Shown: positions 1 to 6,574, numbered from the stretch's first letter. The stretch is DNA of 8,957 nt from an uncultured Alphaproteobacteria bacterium (GCA_903929895.1 CAIYWM010000059.1:1-8957); one strand, 5' to 3'. The notes: generated from the letters alone by a model not told the origin. Made by a program: numbers and translations.

Positions 1-1
1 G

Positions 2-640
2 CTGTCGATCGACCGCGACGCGCTGAACCAGGTCGTCTTCAACGGCGAGTTCGTCGTCGGCAACCAGTGGATCAACCCGACCAATCCCTACTACCAGCAG
101 GCCTTCCCGGTACCGAAGAGGGACATTGCAAAGGCGAAGGCATTGCTCAAGGAGGCGGGCGTCACAGGCCGCATGTCGCTCGACTTCATGGTGCCCAACA
201 ACCCCGAGACAAGGCAGGTCGCCGAGGTGCTGCAGTCGATGGTCGCGGAGACCGGGTTCGATCTCAAGATACGCGTCACCGAGTTCGCGACCTCGCTGAA
301 GCAGTCCGAGACCGGCGAGTATCAGCTCTATCTCATCGGCTGGTCGGGACGCAGCGACCCCGACGGCAACTCCTACATCTTCCATGTCTGCGGCCAGCCG
401 CAGAACAATTCCGGCTATTGCGACAAGGATGTCGACGCCTGGCACAACGAGGCGCGCATCAAGAGCGACCCCGCGGAGCGCAAGAAGATCTACGAGAAGA
501 TCACCGCCAAGTACCTGCCCGAAGGCTCGATCAAGTATCTATATCATCGCCGCGTGCTGGTCGCGCTTTCCGACAAGGTCGACGGCTACAAGCAGATGCC
601 CGACGGCCTGATCCGCGTCGTCGGCGTCAAGCTGAAGTAA
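2..640 (+). CDS. ABC transporter substrate-binding protein, family 5 (C-terminal part)
   Basis: This is the last 212 residues of a periplasmic solute-binding protein of the DppA/OppA type (SBP family 5, usually about 500-550 aa); the N-terminus, signal peptide and start lie left of the window. The frame is open from base 2. It begins with the typical family stretch LSIDRDALNQVVFNGE, followed by a segment rich in Asn, Pro and Tyr, then DIAKAKALLKEAG (about residues 41-53 of this fragment), the helix that precedes the second lobe. GWSGRSDPDGNSYIFH (113-128) matches the conserved ligand-cleft region of the family. Two cysteines (130 and 140) could form a periplasmic disulfide. The product would capture a peptide or similar solute and deliver it to the two permeases encoded 4 and 950 bases downstream. 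The ligand cannot be read from the sequence, because family 5 proteins bind peptides, nickel, opines, glutathione and sugars. Confidence 0.93.
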   Translation: MSIDRDALNQVVFNGEFVVGNQWINPTNPYYQQAFPVPKRDIAKAKALLKEAGVTGRMSLDFMVPNNPETRQVAEVLQSMVAETGFDLKIRVTEFATSLKQSETGEYQLYLIGWSGRSDPDGNSYIFHVCGQPQNNSGYCDKDVDAWHNEARIKSDPAERKKIYEKITAKYLPEGSIKYLYHRRVLVALSDKVDGYKQMPDGLIRVVGVKLK

Positions 641-644
641 GACC

Positions 645-1586
645 TTGCTGACCTTCCTCTCCCAGCGACTGCTGCAGATCATCCCGACGCTGATCCTCGT
701 GTCGATGCTGATCTTCGGCCTGCAGCAGCTGCTGCCGGGCGACCCGGCGCTGATCATGGCGGGAGAGGAGCGCGACCCGAAGGTGCTCGAGGAAATCCGC
801 GAGCAGTACCGGCTGAACGAACCGATCCCGGTCCAGTACTTCTACTGGATCAAGGGCGTTCTCTCCGGGAACCTGGGCGAGTCGATGAGGCTCAAGAGCT
901 CGGTGTCCTCGCTGGTCGCCGAGAAGCTGCCGGTGACCCTGCAGCTCGCCGCCATGGCGCTGATCGTGGCGCTGGGCATCGGCATCCCGGCCGGCATCAT
1001 ATCGGCGGTGAAGAAGGACACCGCCTGGGACTATGGCGCCAATGTCTTCGCGCTGTGGGGCCTCAGCACGCCCAATTTCTGGCTGGGCATCCTGATGATC
1101 TTCCTGTTCTCGGTGACGCTCGGCTGGCTGCCGGCCTCGGGCTATGTCCGGCTGGGCGAGGATTGGCGCGCCAGCCTTGCCACCACCGTGATGCCCGCCT
1201 TCGTGCTGGGCAACGCCATCGCCGCCGTGCTGATGCGGCACACGCGCAGCGCCATGCTGCAGGCCATGGGCGCGGATTACGTGCGGACGGCCCGCGCCAA
1301 GGGCCTCTACGAGAGACGCGTCGTGCTGAAGCATGCGCTGCGCAATGCCATGACGCCGGTCATCACCCTGGGCGCACTGGAGTTCGGGACTCTCCTGTCG
1401 GGCGCCGTCCTGACCGAGCAGATCTTCACGATCCCGGGCTTCGGCAAGCTGATCGTCGATTCGGTGTTCAACCGCGACTACGCCGTCGTGCAGGGCGTCG
1501 TACTGGTGACGGCCACGACCTACATCGTGCTGAACCTGCTGGCCGACGTGGCCTACGTGCTGGTCAATCCACGGCTCCGGGGCTGA
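645..1586 (+). CDS. ABC transporter permease, DppB/OppB type
   Basis: Inner-membrane permease of 313 aa, the usual length for the DppB family. It starts with LTFLSQRLLQIIPTL, the family's characteristic N-terminal helix, followed by LPGDPA (30-35). Further hydrophobic segments lie near 99-121, 134-160, 183-198, 239-256 and 281-306. The EAA loop that docks onto the ATPase runs from DYVRTARAKG to ALRNAMTPVI (211-240). The tail IPGFGKLIVDSVFNRDY (263-279) and the end VNPRLRG are family signatures. The start is TTG at 645, four bases after the binding-protein stop. No ATG fits the N-terminal alignment and the upstream Shine-Dalgarno match is weak, so translation is probably coupled to the preceding gene. 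It would pair with the DppC-type permease four bases downstream to form the channel. Confidence 0.94.
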   Translation: MLTFLSQRLLQIIPTLILVSMLIFGLQQLLPGDPALIMAGEERDPKVLEEIREQYRLNEPIPVQYFYWIKGVLSGNLGESMRLKSSVSSLVAEKLPVTLQLAAMALIVALGIGIPAGIISAVKKDTAWDYGANVFALWGLSTPNFWLGILMIFLFSVTLGWLPASGYVRLGEDWRASLATTVMPAFVLGNAIAAVLMRHTRSAMLQAMGADYVRTARAKGLYERRVVLKHALRNAMTPVITLGALEFGTLLSGAVLTEQIFTIPGFGKLIVDSVFNRDYAVVQGVVLVTATTYIVLNLLADVAYVLVNPRLRG

Positions 1587-1590
1587 TGCG

Positions 1591-2478
1591 ATGACCGTGG
1601 CCGCCGTCGCTCCCCCCGTTCCGACCGCAGACGCCCGCGAGGAGAATCCTTGGGCCCGCGCCTGGCGTCGGCTCAAGCGGCGCAAGGGCGCCATGTTCGG
1701 GCTGGTGGTCGTGGTGCTGTTCGTCCTGGTTGCGATCCTGGCGCCGCTGATCTCGCCCTACGATCCGATCGCCACCAGCTTCACCCAGGTGCGCAAACCG
1801 CCGTCCTGGGCGCACTGGCTGGGCACCGACGAGGTCGGCCGTGACGTGCTGGCCCGCATCATCTGGGGCGCCCGCGCCTCACTCAGTGCCGGTCTCGTCT
1901 CCGTGGGCATCGCACTCGGCATCGGCGTGCCGCTCGGCCTGCTGGCGGGCTATGCCGGCGGCTGGATCGACGCAGTGCTGTCGCGCATCGTCGACGCGAT
2001 GCTGGCCATTCCGTTCCTGATCCTGGCGATCGCGCTGGCCGCCTTCCTCGGACCGAGCCTGAGCAATGCGATGATCGCCATCGGCGTCACCGCCACGCCT
2101 GTTTTCATCAGGCTGACCCGCGGCCAGACGATCGCCGCGAAGGTCGAGGACTATGTCGAGGCGGCGCGCGCGGTCGGCAATCCGCACTGGCGCATCGCGC
2201 TGCGCCACGTGCTGCCCAACATCGTGCCGCCGCTGCTGGTGCAGGCCTCGCTCGCCATCGCCGGCGCGATCATCGCCGAGGCCGCCCTGTCGTTCCTGGG
2301 CCTCGGCCAGCAGCCGCCCTCGCCCTCGTGGGGCAGCATGCTGAACTCCGCCCAGCGCTTCATCGCCCAGGCGCCCTGGATGGCCTTCTGGCCGGGCTTC
2401 GCGATCTTCTTCGCCGTCCTGTCTTTCAACCTTCTGGGCGACGGCCTGCGCGACGCGCTCGACCCCCGGCACAAATAG
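1591..2478 (+). CDS. ABC transporter permease, DppC/OppC type
   Basis: Second permease of the importer, 295 aa. A Pro/Ala-rich, then Arg/Lys-rich cytoplasmic N-terminus (1-33) precedes the first membrane helix (34-54). HWLGTDEVGRDVLARI (75-90) is the diagnostic DppC-family motif, followed by hydrophobic segments near 98-120, 134-155, 158-173, 216-232 and 265-284. The EAA loop DYVEAARAVG...RHVLPNIVPPLL spans 187-216, and SFLGLGQQPPSPSWG (234-248) and LGDGLRDALDPR (282-293) are also family-typical. The ATG at 1591 lies four bases after the stop of the first permease, in the pattern TGATGCGATG, consistent with coupled translation. This is the last gene of the operon on this strand: the next gene, 12 bases on, runs the other way, and no ATPase follows. 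Confidence 0.94.
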   Translation: MTVAAVAPPVPTADAREENPWARAWRRLKRRKGAMFGLVVVVLFVLVAILAPLISPYDPIATSFTQVRKPPSWAHWLGTDEVGRDVLARIIWGARASLSAGLVSVGIALGIGVPLGLLAGYAGGWIDAVLSRIVDAMLAIPFLILAIALAAFLGPSLSNAMIAIGVTATPVFIRLTRGQTIAAKVEDYVEAARAVGNPHWRIALRHVLPNIVPPLLVQASLAIAGAIIAEAALSFLGLGQQPPSPSWGSMLNSAQRFIAQAPWMAFWPGFAIFFAVLSFNLLGDGLRDALDPRHK

Positions 2479-2490
2479 GCTGCTCGGACT

Positions 2491-2754
2491 TCAGTTCGGC
2501 AGCGAGGTATCCGCGAGTGCGAAGGCCGACACGTTGCTGGTCAGCATCGTGACCCGCTCCTCGACCAGGAGCTGTGACACCGCCAGGAAGTGCACGAGTT
2601 CGCCGTCACCCAGACGCTCGGCCTCCTCGATCATCTCGCGTACGCCGTGCCACACCCTGAACAACGCTGCCGCTCGCTTCTTCTCCGAAAGCGGCGCACG
2701 ACCGCGCCGCCGCCGAATATTCGGTTCGACGATGATCTCGAAGACATCCGTCAT
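2491..2754 (-). CDS. Hypothetical protein, 87 aa
   Basis: I do not recognise this small protein. The reading frame has strong G/C bias at third codon positions and an ATG preceded by AGGCGGG (2761-2767) six bases upstream, so it looks like a real gene. The N-terminus (1-11) looks like a beta strand and is followed by a very basic patch RRRRGR (14-19). Residues 24-70 form two or three likely amphipathic helices rich in Glu and Arg, and the last 15 residues are uncharged to mildly acidic. There is no signal peptide or membrane segment and no cysteine. The size, basic patch and helices would fit a small nucleic-acid- or protein-binding factor, but this is a guess. It is convergent with the DppC-type permease gene (12 bases between stops) and lies 144 bases after the second GNAT gene, with a possible sigma-54 promoter of its own. 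Confidence 0.65.
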   Translation of the reverse strand: MTDVFEIIVEPNIRRRRGRAPLSEKKRAAALFRVWHGVREMIEEAERLGDGELVHFLAVSQLLVEERVTMLTSNVSAFALADTSLPN

Positions 2755-2828
2755 TTTGTACCCGCCTGACGCTTTACGCGTGGAACGTCTCTCCCGCTCC
2801 CGGCTGATCGCCGGTTGCCCAAACCTAC

Positions 2829-2845
2829 CGCAAAAGCGATGCCAA
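2829..2845 (-). promoter_or_regulatory. Candidate sigma-54 (-24/-12) promoter
   Basis: Read on the minus strand this is TTGGCATCGCTTTTGCG. It matches the RpoN consensus TTGGCAC-G-N4-TTGCW at TTGGCA and TTGC and keeps the required GG-N10-GC spacing; it deviates at the C and G after TTGGCA and at the last base. It lies about 75 bases upstream of the 87-aa gene and points at it, in the only non-coding gap there. No enhancer site was identified. One match in a GC-rich sequence can arise by chance. Confidence 0.35.
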
Positions 2846-2898
2846 GCGAGGGCAATCCGGCGCGCGGTTCTTCCGACTTTCGTTGAGGGGCGGTCGCT

Positions 2899-3465
2899 TC
2901 AGGTACGATCGCCGCCAACCGGCAGGCCCGACGGATCGATCTGCGGCTCCTTGCGAAGGGTCACCGAGTCGGGGGCCTCGGCCTCGGGCAACGGCTTGCT
3001 CGGATCGACGGCCCGGACCATCGCCACGACGCGCTTCGGCCCCTTGCCGGCATCGTCCGCTTCGAGACGGCGCCAACCGTGCCTTTCCCAGTACTTGACG
3101 TCCTGCGGCATAGCCTGCGTGTAGAGCATCCTGCAGCCGCGGCTCTCGGCGATCCTCGCGCAGCGATCGATGAGGAGCTGGCCGATGTCGTTGCCGCGGA
3201 AGCGCTTCATCACCGCCAGCCGCTCCGGCATGGCGAAGGACTGGAACCAGCGCAGGCGAACCGCGCCCGCCGGCTCGTCGCCCAGGTAGGCGATGATGTG
3301 GGTGGCGCCGAAGTCGTGGCCGTCGAACTCCTCCGAGTACGGCACATCCTGCTCACCGATGAAACAGGCGGCGCGAACGGCGAAGGCCTGAAGGGAGTCT
3401 TCCATCTTCATCGCCAGCTTGATGGTGACGGCCTGGCCGCCGATCGAACGTGTGTTGGTGCTCAT
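2899..3465 (-). CDS. GNAT-family N-acetyltransferase (second of a tandem pair)
   Basis: A 188-aa protein with a GNAT fold. The ATG at 3465 was chosen because AGGGGAG (3474-3480) lies eight bases upstream and homology to the neighbouring paralog begins just after it; an in-frame start at 3504 would overlap the preceding gene and add 13 unlike residues. The GNAT core covers about residues 14-152: beta strand/helix VTIKLA (13-18), RAACFIGEQ (31-39), HIIAYLGDEPAGAVRLRWF (56-74, the central strands), the acetyl-CoA loop region KRFRGNDIGQLL (87-98), and YWERHGWRRL (125-134) near the end. The loop differs from the canonical R-x-x-G-x-G/A in having Asp93 for the first glycine. The last 35 residues are a Pro-, Glu- and Asp-rich tail. 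The substrate is unknown. It is co-directional with, and about half identical over the core to, the GNAT gene just upstream. Confidence 0.85.
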   Translation of the reverse strand: MSTNTRSIGGQAVTIKLAMKMEDSLQAFAVRAACFIGEQDVPYSEEFDGHDFGATHIIAYLGDEPAGAVRLRWFQSFAMPERLAVMKRFRGNDIGQLLIDRCARIAESRGCRMLYTQAMPQDVKYWERHGWRRLEADDAGKGPKRVVAMVRAVDPSKPLPEAEAPDSVTLRKEPQIDPSGLPVGGDRT

Positions 3466-3479
3466 CTGTCCTACTCCCC

Positions 3480-4097
3480 TCAGCTCGCGCGCCGTTCGTT
3501 CCATCCCGCGTGCGGATTGGACGCTCCCCGTTCCATCGACTCTTCCAGGATGCCCGGCATGTCCAGCTTGTCCTCCGGACGGTTCAGCACCATCGGGTCG
3601 GTCAGCACAGTCGGGGCGTCTGGACCGACCTCGAGATCGCAGGCGAACGCGCCGTACTCATGGTCGGAGAAGTGGAAGACTTTGTCGTCGACCTTGCGGA
3701 AGCCGTCCTTCTCGAAGATCGGCCACAGCCGCTTCTGGCCGTGCAGGTAAGCCTTCGGGTAGCCCTTCTTGCGGCAGAATTCCTTGGCCCACTGCACGAA
3801 CGGCAGGAAGAGACCGTACGACCGGTAGCGCTTCAGGATGATGGCACGCTCCAGCTTGGCGAAGCCCGAGAACCAGCGCACGCGAATGGAGGCGGCCGGC
3901 TCGCCGTCGACGTACAGGATCAGGTGGCTGGCCGTGTAGTCGTTGCCGTCATACTCCTCCCAGTACGGGCACTCCTGCTCGCCCATGAAAACGGCGGCGC
4001 GCAGCATGAAGCACTGCATCATCTCGTCTGATGTCGACGCGAGCTTGATCGTGATCTCGGGCCGGTTGCTCGGACCCGCTGTCTCCTGTTCAGTCAT
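3480..4097 (-). CDS. GNAT-like protein (first of a tandem pair)
   Basis: A 205-aa paralog of the next gene in the operon. In the segment TIKLA...KRYR (residues 16-92) about 39 of 77 positions are identical by hand alignment, including FMGEQ/FIGEQ, DG-D, HLI/HII, EPAA/EPAG and RVRWF/RLRWF. This is the GNAT N-terminal half. The region that should bind acetyl-CoA, RYRSYGLFLPF (90-100), keeps Arg and one Gly but has Phe97 where the final Gly/Ala is expected, so cofactor binding or catalysis may be altered. FEKDGFRKV (128-136) is the usual C-terminal helix/strand of the fold. A 50-residue tail with PEDKLDMPG and ERGASNPHAGWNERRAS has no recognised domain. The ATG follows the previous stop after one base (TGAGATG), with GAAGGGG (4104-4110) six bases upstream, so it is probably translated in coupling with the membrane/nucleotidyltransferase gene. 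Confidence 0.83.
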   Translation of the reverse strand: MTEQETAGPSNRPEITIKLASTSDEMMQCFMLRAAVFMGEQECPYWEEYDGNDYTASHLILYVDGEPAASIRVRWFSGFAKLERAIILKRYRSYGLFLPFVQWAKEFCRKKGYPKAYLHGQKRLWPIFEKDGFRKVDDKVFHFSDHEYGAFACDLEVGPDAPTVLTDPMVLNRPEDKLDMPGILEESMERGASNPHAGWNERRAS

Positions 4098-4098
4098 C

Positions 4099-5394
4099 TC
4101 AGTCCCCTTCAGTCAAAACGCCATTGTCATTCCGAAACCGCCGCCCTCCGGCGGAGACGATCGGAAGATTCTGTGAAATCTGTGCAAGTACATCGGTGAC
4201 AATGGACGGCGTCATGCCTTTGGCTCCGCGCCGGATCGCGGTGGCCGATATCTTGTCGCGGCGCAGGATGCACCAGGGGTAGATCCAGCCACACTCGTCG
4301 CAGATCTGGCGCACCAGCATCCCGCCGAAGTCCGTGCCGTGGAGCGTGTGAAGCCGGGCCCCCGGGTGGCGTCGCTTGATCTCGGCGATCACCCCCTGGA
4401 AACCCTTGGCGTAGTAGGTCTCCGAATAGACCGCGACCTCGACCCTGTCGGCCATGCCGGCTTCGGCCAGCGCCAGCTCGATCAGTGCCACACGCGTTTC
4501 CGGCGGCAGGAAGACGTTTCCGGTGGGGAAATAGTCGACGTTGGAATCGGCCTTGTCGGTCTTCTCGTAGACCTGGAATCCATCCTTCAGGTGACCGACC
4601 CGAAGCTCGCCCTTGCGGAACGCATCGACGTGCAGCTTGGGAACCAGCACGGGGTGGATGACGACCTTGTCGAGCCCGCGCTCCTCGATCGCCGCCTGGA
4701 TGATCGAAAGGTGGGTGTTGTGGAAGGGATTGAACGTGCCGAAATAGAGGCCGACGCCGCCCTTGGGCGCCGCAACGGACCGCAGGTCCGACAGCAGACC
4801 GACCAGGAACAATGTCCCGCCGAGGCCGAATCCCAGGAAGAGGAAGCCTTCGCGGGCACCCGGAACACCTGCCGTGCCCAAGGCCGCCAGGGTCACGTTG
4901 ACCAGGAGTCCGACCAGCGTGTTGCGGTTCGCGTCGCCGACGCCACGCGCCACGAGGAAGCCGCCGAAATACTGCGTTCCCTGCGACGCCAGGGTCGTGA
5001 CGAGCGCTGCGCCGGCTATACCGCCGACGGACGCCATCCCGAGCTGGTTGAGCGCACCCCCCCATAACATCAGCCAGAACATCACCAGGTTGAACGCCAA
5101 CTGTGGAATGAACCGCCCAAGCCGGCCGGCCGTGACGAAGCCGAACTGGTTGTTCGCCCACAGTTCGGCCTTGTTACTGAGCTTGGCGTAGCTCGGCAGG
5201 AATACCCCAACGAAGATTGACACGCAGATCAGCACGGGGTTAGCCCAACTGCTGTGCGCGTACGCATAGCTCAAGTACGTTAAAAGTCCGCCAAAAGCGG
5301 CCATGCGCGTCGATGGGCTGCGCAAATAGCGGCTGATTTGACCGGCGCGAACGCCGGCCGGCGTTGATTTTCCGTCAGAGCCGGTAGCGGCCAC
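4099..5394 (-). CDS. Membrane protein fused to a NadD-like nucleotidyltransferase domain
   Basis: Two-part protein of 431 aa. The N-terminal half (about 1-205) has a basic leader (RYLRSPSTR, 22-30) and about six hydrophobic segments near 32-47, 50-69, 95-115, 119-139, 158-177 and 183-201; I do not recognise this domain. The C-terminal half (215-400) is a HIGH-superfamily nucleotidyltransferase resembling nicotinate-nucleotide adenylyltransferase: GLYFGTFNPFHNTHL (215-229) holds the nucleotide-binding motif, HGTDFGG (352-358) matches the NadD GxDN region, and ISATAIRRG (382-390) matches the ISSTxIR motif. HNTH replaces the usual HNGH. An even number of helices with basic loops after helices 2 and 4 places the enzyme domain in the cytoplasm. 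The GTG at 5394 is preferred because AGGAG (5403-5407) lies eight bases before it; a GTG at 5403 overlaps that site and is the alternative. The substrate is unknown. It is the first gene of an operon with two GNAT genes. Confidence 0.85.
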   Translation of the reverse strand: MAATGSDGKSTPAGVRAGQISRYLRSPSTRMAAFGGLLTYLSYAYAHSSWANPVLICVSIFVGVFLPSYAKLSNKAELWANNQFGFVTAGRLGRFIPQLAFNLVMFWLMLWGGALNQLGMASVGGIAGAALVTTLASQGTQYFGGFLVARGVGDANRNTLVGLLVNVTLAALGTAGVPGAREGFLFLGFGLGGTLFLVGLLSDLRSVAAPKGGVGLYFGTFNPFHNTHLSIIQAAIEERGLDKVVIHPVLVPKLHVDAFRKGELRVGHLKDGFQVYEKTDKADSNVDYFPTGNVFLPPETRVALIELALAEAGMADRVEVAVYSETYYAKGFQGVIAEIKRRHPGARLHTLHGTDFGGMLVRQICDECGWIYPWCILRRDKISATAIRRGAKGMTPSIVTDVLAQISQNLPIVSAGGRRFRNDNGVLTEGD

Positions 5395-5432
5395 GGGCAG
5401 CACTCCTGTCTCGTTGCGAGCGTCAATCCCGG

Positions 5433-5461
5433 TATATACAACCGAAAAATTGGGCCGCGAA
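5433..5461 (-). promoter_or_regulatory. Weak candidate promoter for the membrane/nucleotidyltransferase operon
   Basis: On the minus strand, TTCGCG (5456-5461) and TATATA (5433-5438) are separated by 17 bases. The -10 box is a fair match to TATAAT and the -35 box a poor one (3 of 6). Transcription would start about 30 bases before the GTG at 5394. The position, in the gap between divergent genes, is what one expects, but the match alone is not strong. Confidence 0.3.
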
Positions 5462-5515
5462 TACGTGAACTGGAGGTGCCGAAGGGTCCGTGGAGCGGCC
5501 TACCCCCCTAAAAGC

Positions 5516-5544
5516 AAGACAGAAAACGACATTTCACTGATAAT
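5516..5544 (+). promoter_or_regulatory. Candidate promoter for the LysR-type regulator gene
   Basis: AAGACA (5516-5521) and GATAAT (5539-5544), separated by exactly 17 bases, match the housekeeping -35 and -10 boxes at 4 and 5 of 6 positions. Transcription would start near 5551, upstream of all plausible LysR starts (5582, 5615, 5645). It lies in the 220-base gap between the two divergent genes, an AT-richer stretch than its surroundings. Confidence 0.45.
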
Positions 5545-5614
5545 GGAGTAGCGTAAGGCACGAGGCTCGCGTCAGATATGCGTGAGCGCAACTCTTATTG
5601 TATCGATTGTCACC

Positions 5615-6574
5615 ATGGTCACGATACCTCCCCGCAAGAACAAGGTGCCGAACATTCTCGGCGACTGGGACGACGTGCGTTTCTTCCTCGCGGTTGCAAA
5701 AACCGGAAGCTTTAGCGCCGCGGCCACCCAGTTGAACACCAAGCAGACGACCGTCGGTCGCCGCATCCAGGCGCTGGAGCGCCGCCTGGGCGCCAAGCTG
5801 TTCGACCGTCACCGTCATGGCATGGAAGTGACGCCGGCCGCCCGCGGCGTGCTGGTGCAGGCCGAATCGATGATGTCGAACGCCACGGCAATCGAAAGGC
5901 ACCTGGCCGGCCTCGACCGCGAGATGGCGGGGATCGTCCGCATCGCCGCAACCGAGGGCATCGCCGCTCACTGGCTCGTACCTCGGCTCGGTGTACTGCG
6001 CCGCAGCCATCCCGACATCATCGTCCAGGTGATTGCCGGCGATCAGGTCCTCGACCTCGCCACCCGCCAGGCCGATCTCGCCATCCGCTTCTTCCGTCCG
6101 ACGTCGAACCAGCTGGTCGCCGCGCGTGTCGGCCAGGTCAACATGTCGATCTTTGCCGCGCCTTCCTACATCGAGCACTACGGATTGCCGCAAAAGCTCG
6201 AGGACATGCGCGATCACCATATCGTCGACCACACCACGCTGCACAGCCTGCCGGCCATGAAGCCGTGGAGCGAAGTGGTCGAGCGCAGCACGTCGGTGGT
6301 CCTGCGCACCAACTCTTCCTACGCCGCCATGGAAGCGGTGCAGACCGGCTACGGAATCTCGGTGTTCCCCGACTACATCGCCAAGTCGTCGAACCTGGTG
6401 GCGGCGCCGATCGATCTGCGGATCGTCCGCGACATCTGGCTGGTCAGCCACGAGGAGACCAACAAGGGCGCACGCATCCGCACCGTGATCGACTATGTGC
6501 GCGACCAGTTCCGCAACGACGAGCGCGAGTGGTTCTCCACAACGCCGCGCAGCAGGGCGATGGCGGCTGCCTAG
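5615..6574 (+). CDS. LysR-family transcriptional regulator
   Basis: DNA-binding regulator of 319 aa from the ATG at 5615. The winged helix-turn-helix covers about residues 18-77: WDDVRFFLAVAKTGSFSAAA is the first helix pair, followed by TQLNTKQTTVGRRIQALERRLGAKLF, where the recognition helix carries QTTVGRRI. The effector-binding domain (about 105-300) has the family's GIVRIAATEG strand, DLATRQADLAIRF (147-159) and GYGISVFPDYIA (246-257). The first residues are uncertain: a GTG at 5582 would add 11 residues, and a GTG at 5645 would give a shorter N-terminus closer to the usual LysR start; none has a convincing ribosome binding site. It is transcribed divergently from the membrane/nucleotidyltransferase gene, the classic layout for a LysR protein controlling its neighbour. 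The effector is unknown. Its stop codon shares a CTAG palindrome with the convergent HIT gene. Confidence 0.93.
   Translation: MVTIPPRKNKVPNILGDWDDVRFFLAVAKTGSFSAAATQLNTKQTTVGRRIQALERRLGAKLFDRHRHGMEVTPAARGVLVQAESMMSNATAIERHLAGLDREMAGIVRIAATEGIAAHWLVPRLGVLRRSHPDIIVQVIAGDQVLDLATRQADLAIRFFRPTSNQLVAARVGQVNMSIFAAPSYIEHYGLPQKLEDMRDHHIVDHTTLHSLPAMKPWSEVVERSTSVVLRTNSSYAAMEAVQTGYGISVFPDYIAKSSNLVAAPIDLRIVRDIWLVSHEETNKGARIRTVIDYVRDQFRNDEREWFSTTPRSRAMAAA

Noticed and set aside
627..1694. Long minus-strand open frame (355 codons) opposite the first permease
   Set aside because: It is antisense to a well-recognised permease, its translation is rich in Arg, His, Gln and Asp with no domain, and it arises from the GC-rich codon pattern of the real gene.
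2802..2816. Inverted repeat CCGGC-N5-GCCGG as a terminator for the GNAT operon
   Set aside because: The stem is only five base pairs and no T-run follows on either strand, so it does not qualify as an intrinsic terminator.
3466..3504. Upstream start at 3504 for the second GNAT gene
   Set aside because: It would overlap the preceding gene by 25 bases and has no matching homology, whereas the ATG at 3465 has a strong AGGGGAG site eight bases upstream.
4127..5161. Minus-strand frame of 344 codons inside the membrane/nucleotidyltransferase gene
   Set aside because: It is a shifted frame of the real gene with low-complexity Arg/Gly/Pro-rich translation. The frame used in the annotation has nucleotidyltransferase motifs and membrane segments.
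5414..5426. TTG-N7-CAA (T-N11-A) as a LysR binding box in the divergent gap
   Set aside because: The arms are only three bases long and lie downstream of the candidate -10 box. A second partial dyad (ATT...AAT at 5449-5462) has the wrong spacing. Both are within chance expectation, although a LysR site somewhere in this gap is likely.
5534..6451. Minus-strand frame of 305 codons opposite the LysR gene
   Set aside because: The plus-strand product is an unmistakable LysR protein, and the antisense translation is Arg/His/Asp-rich without motifs.
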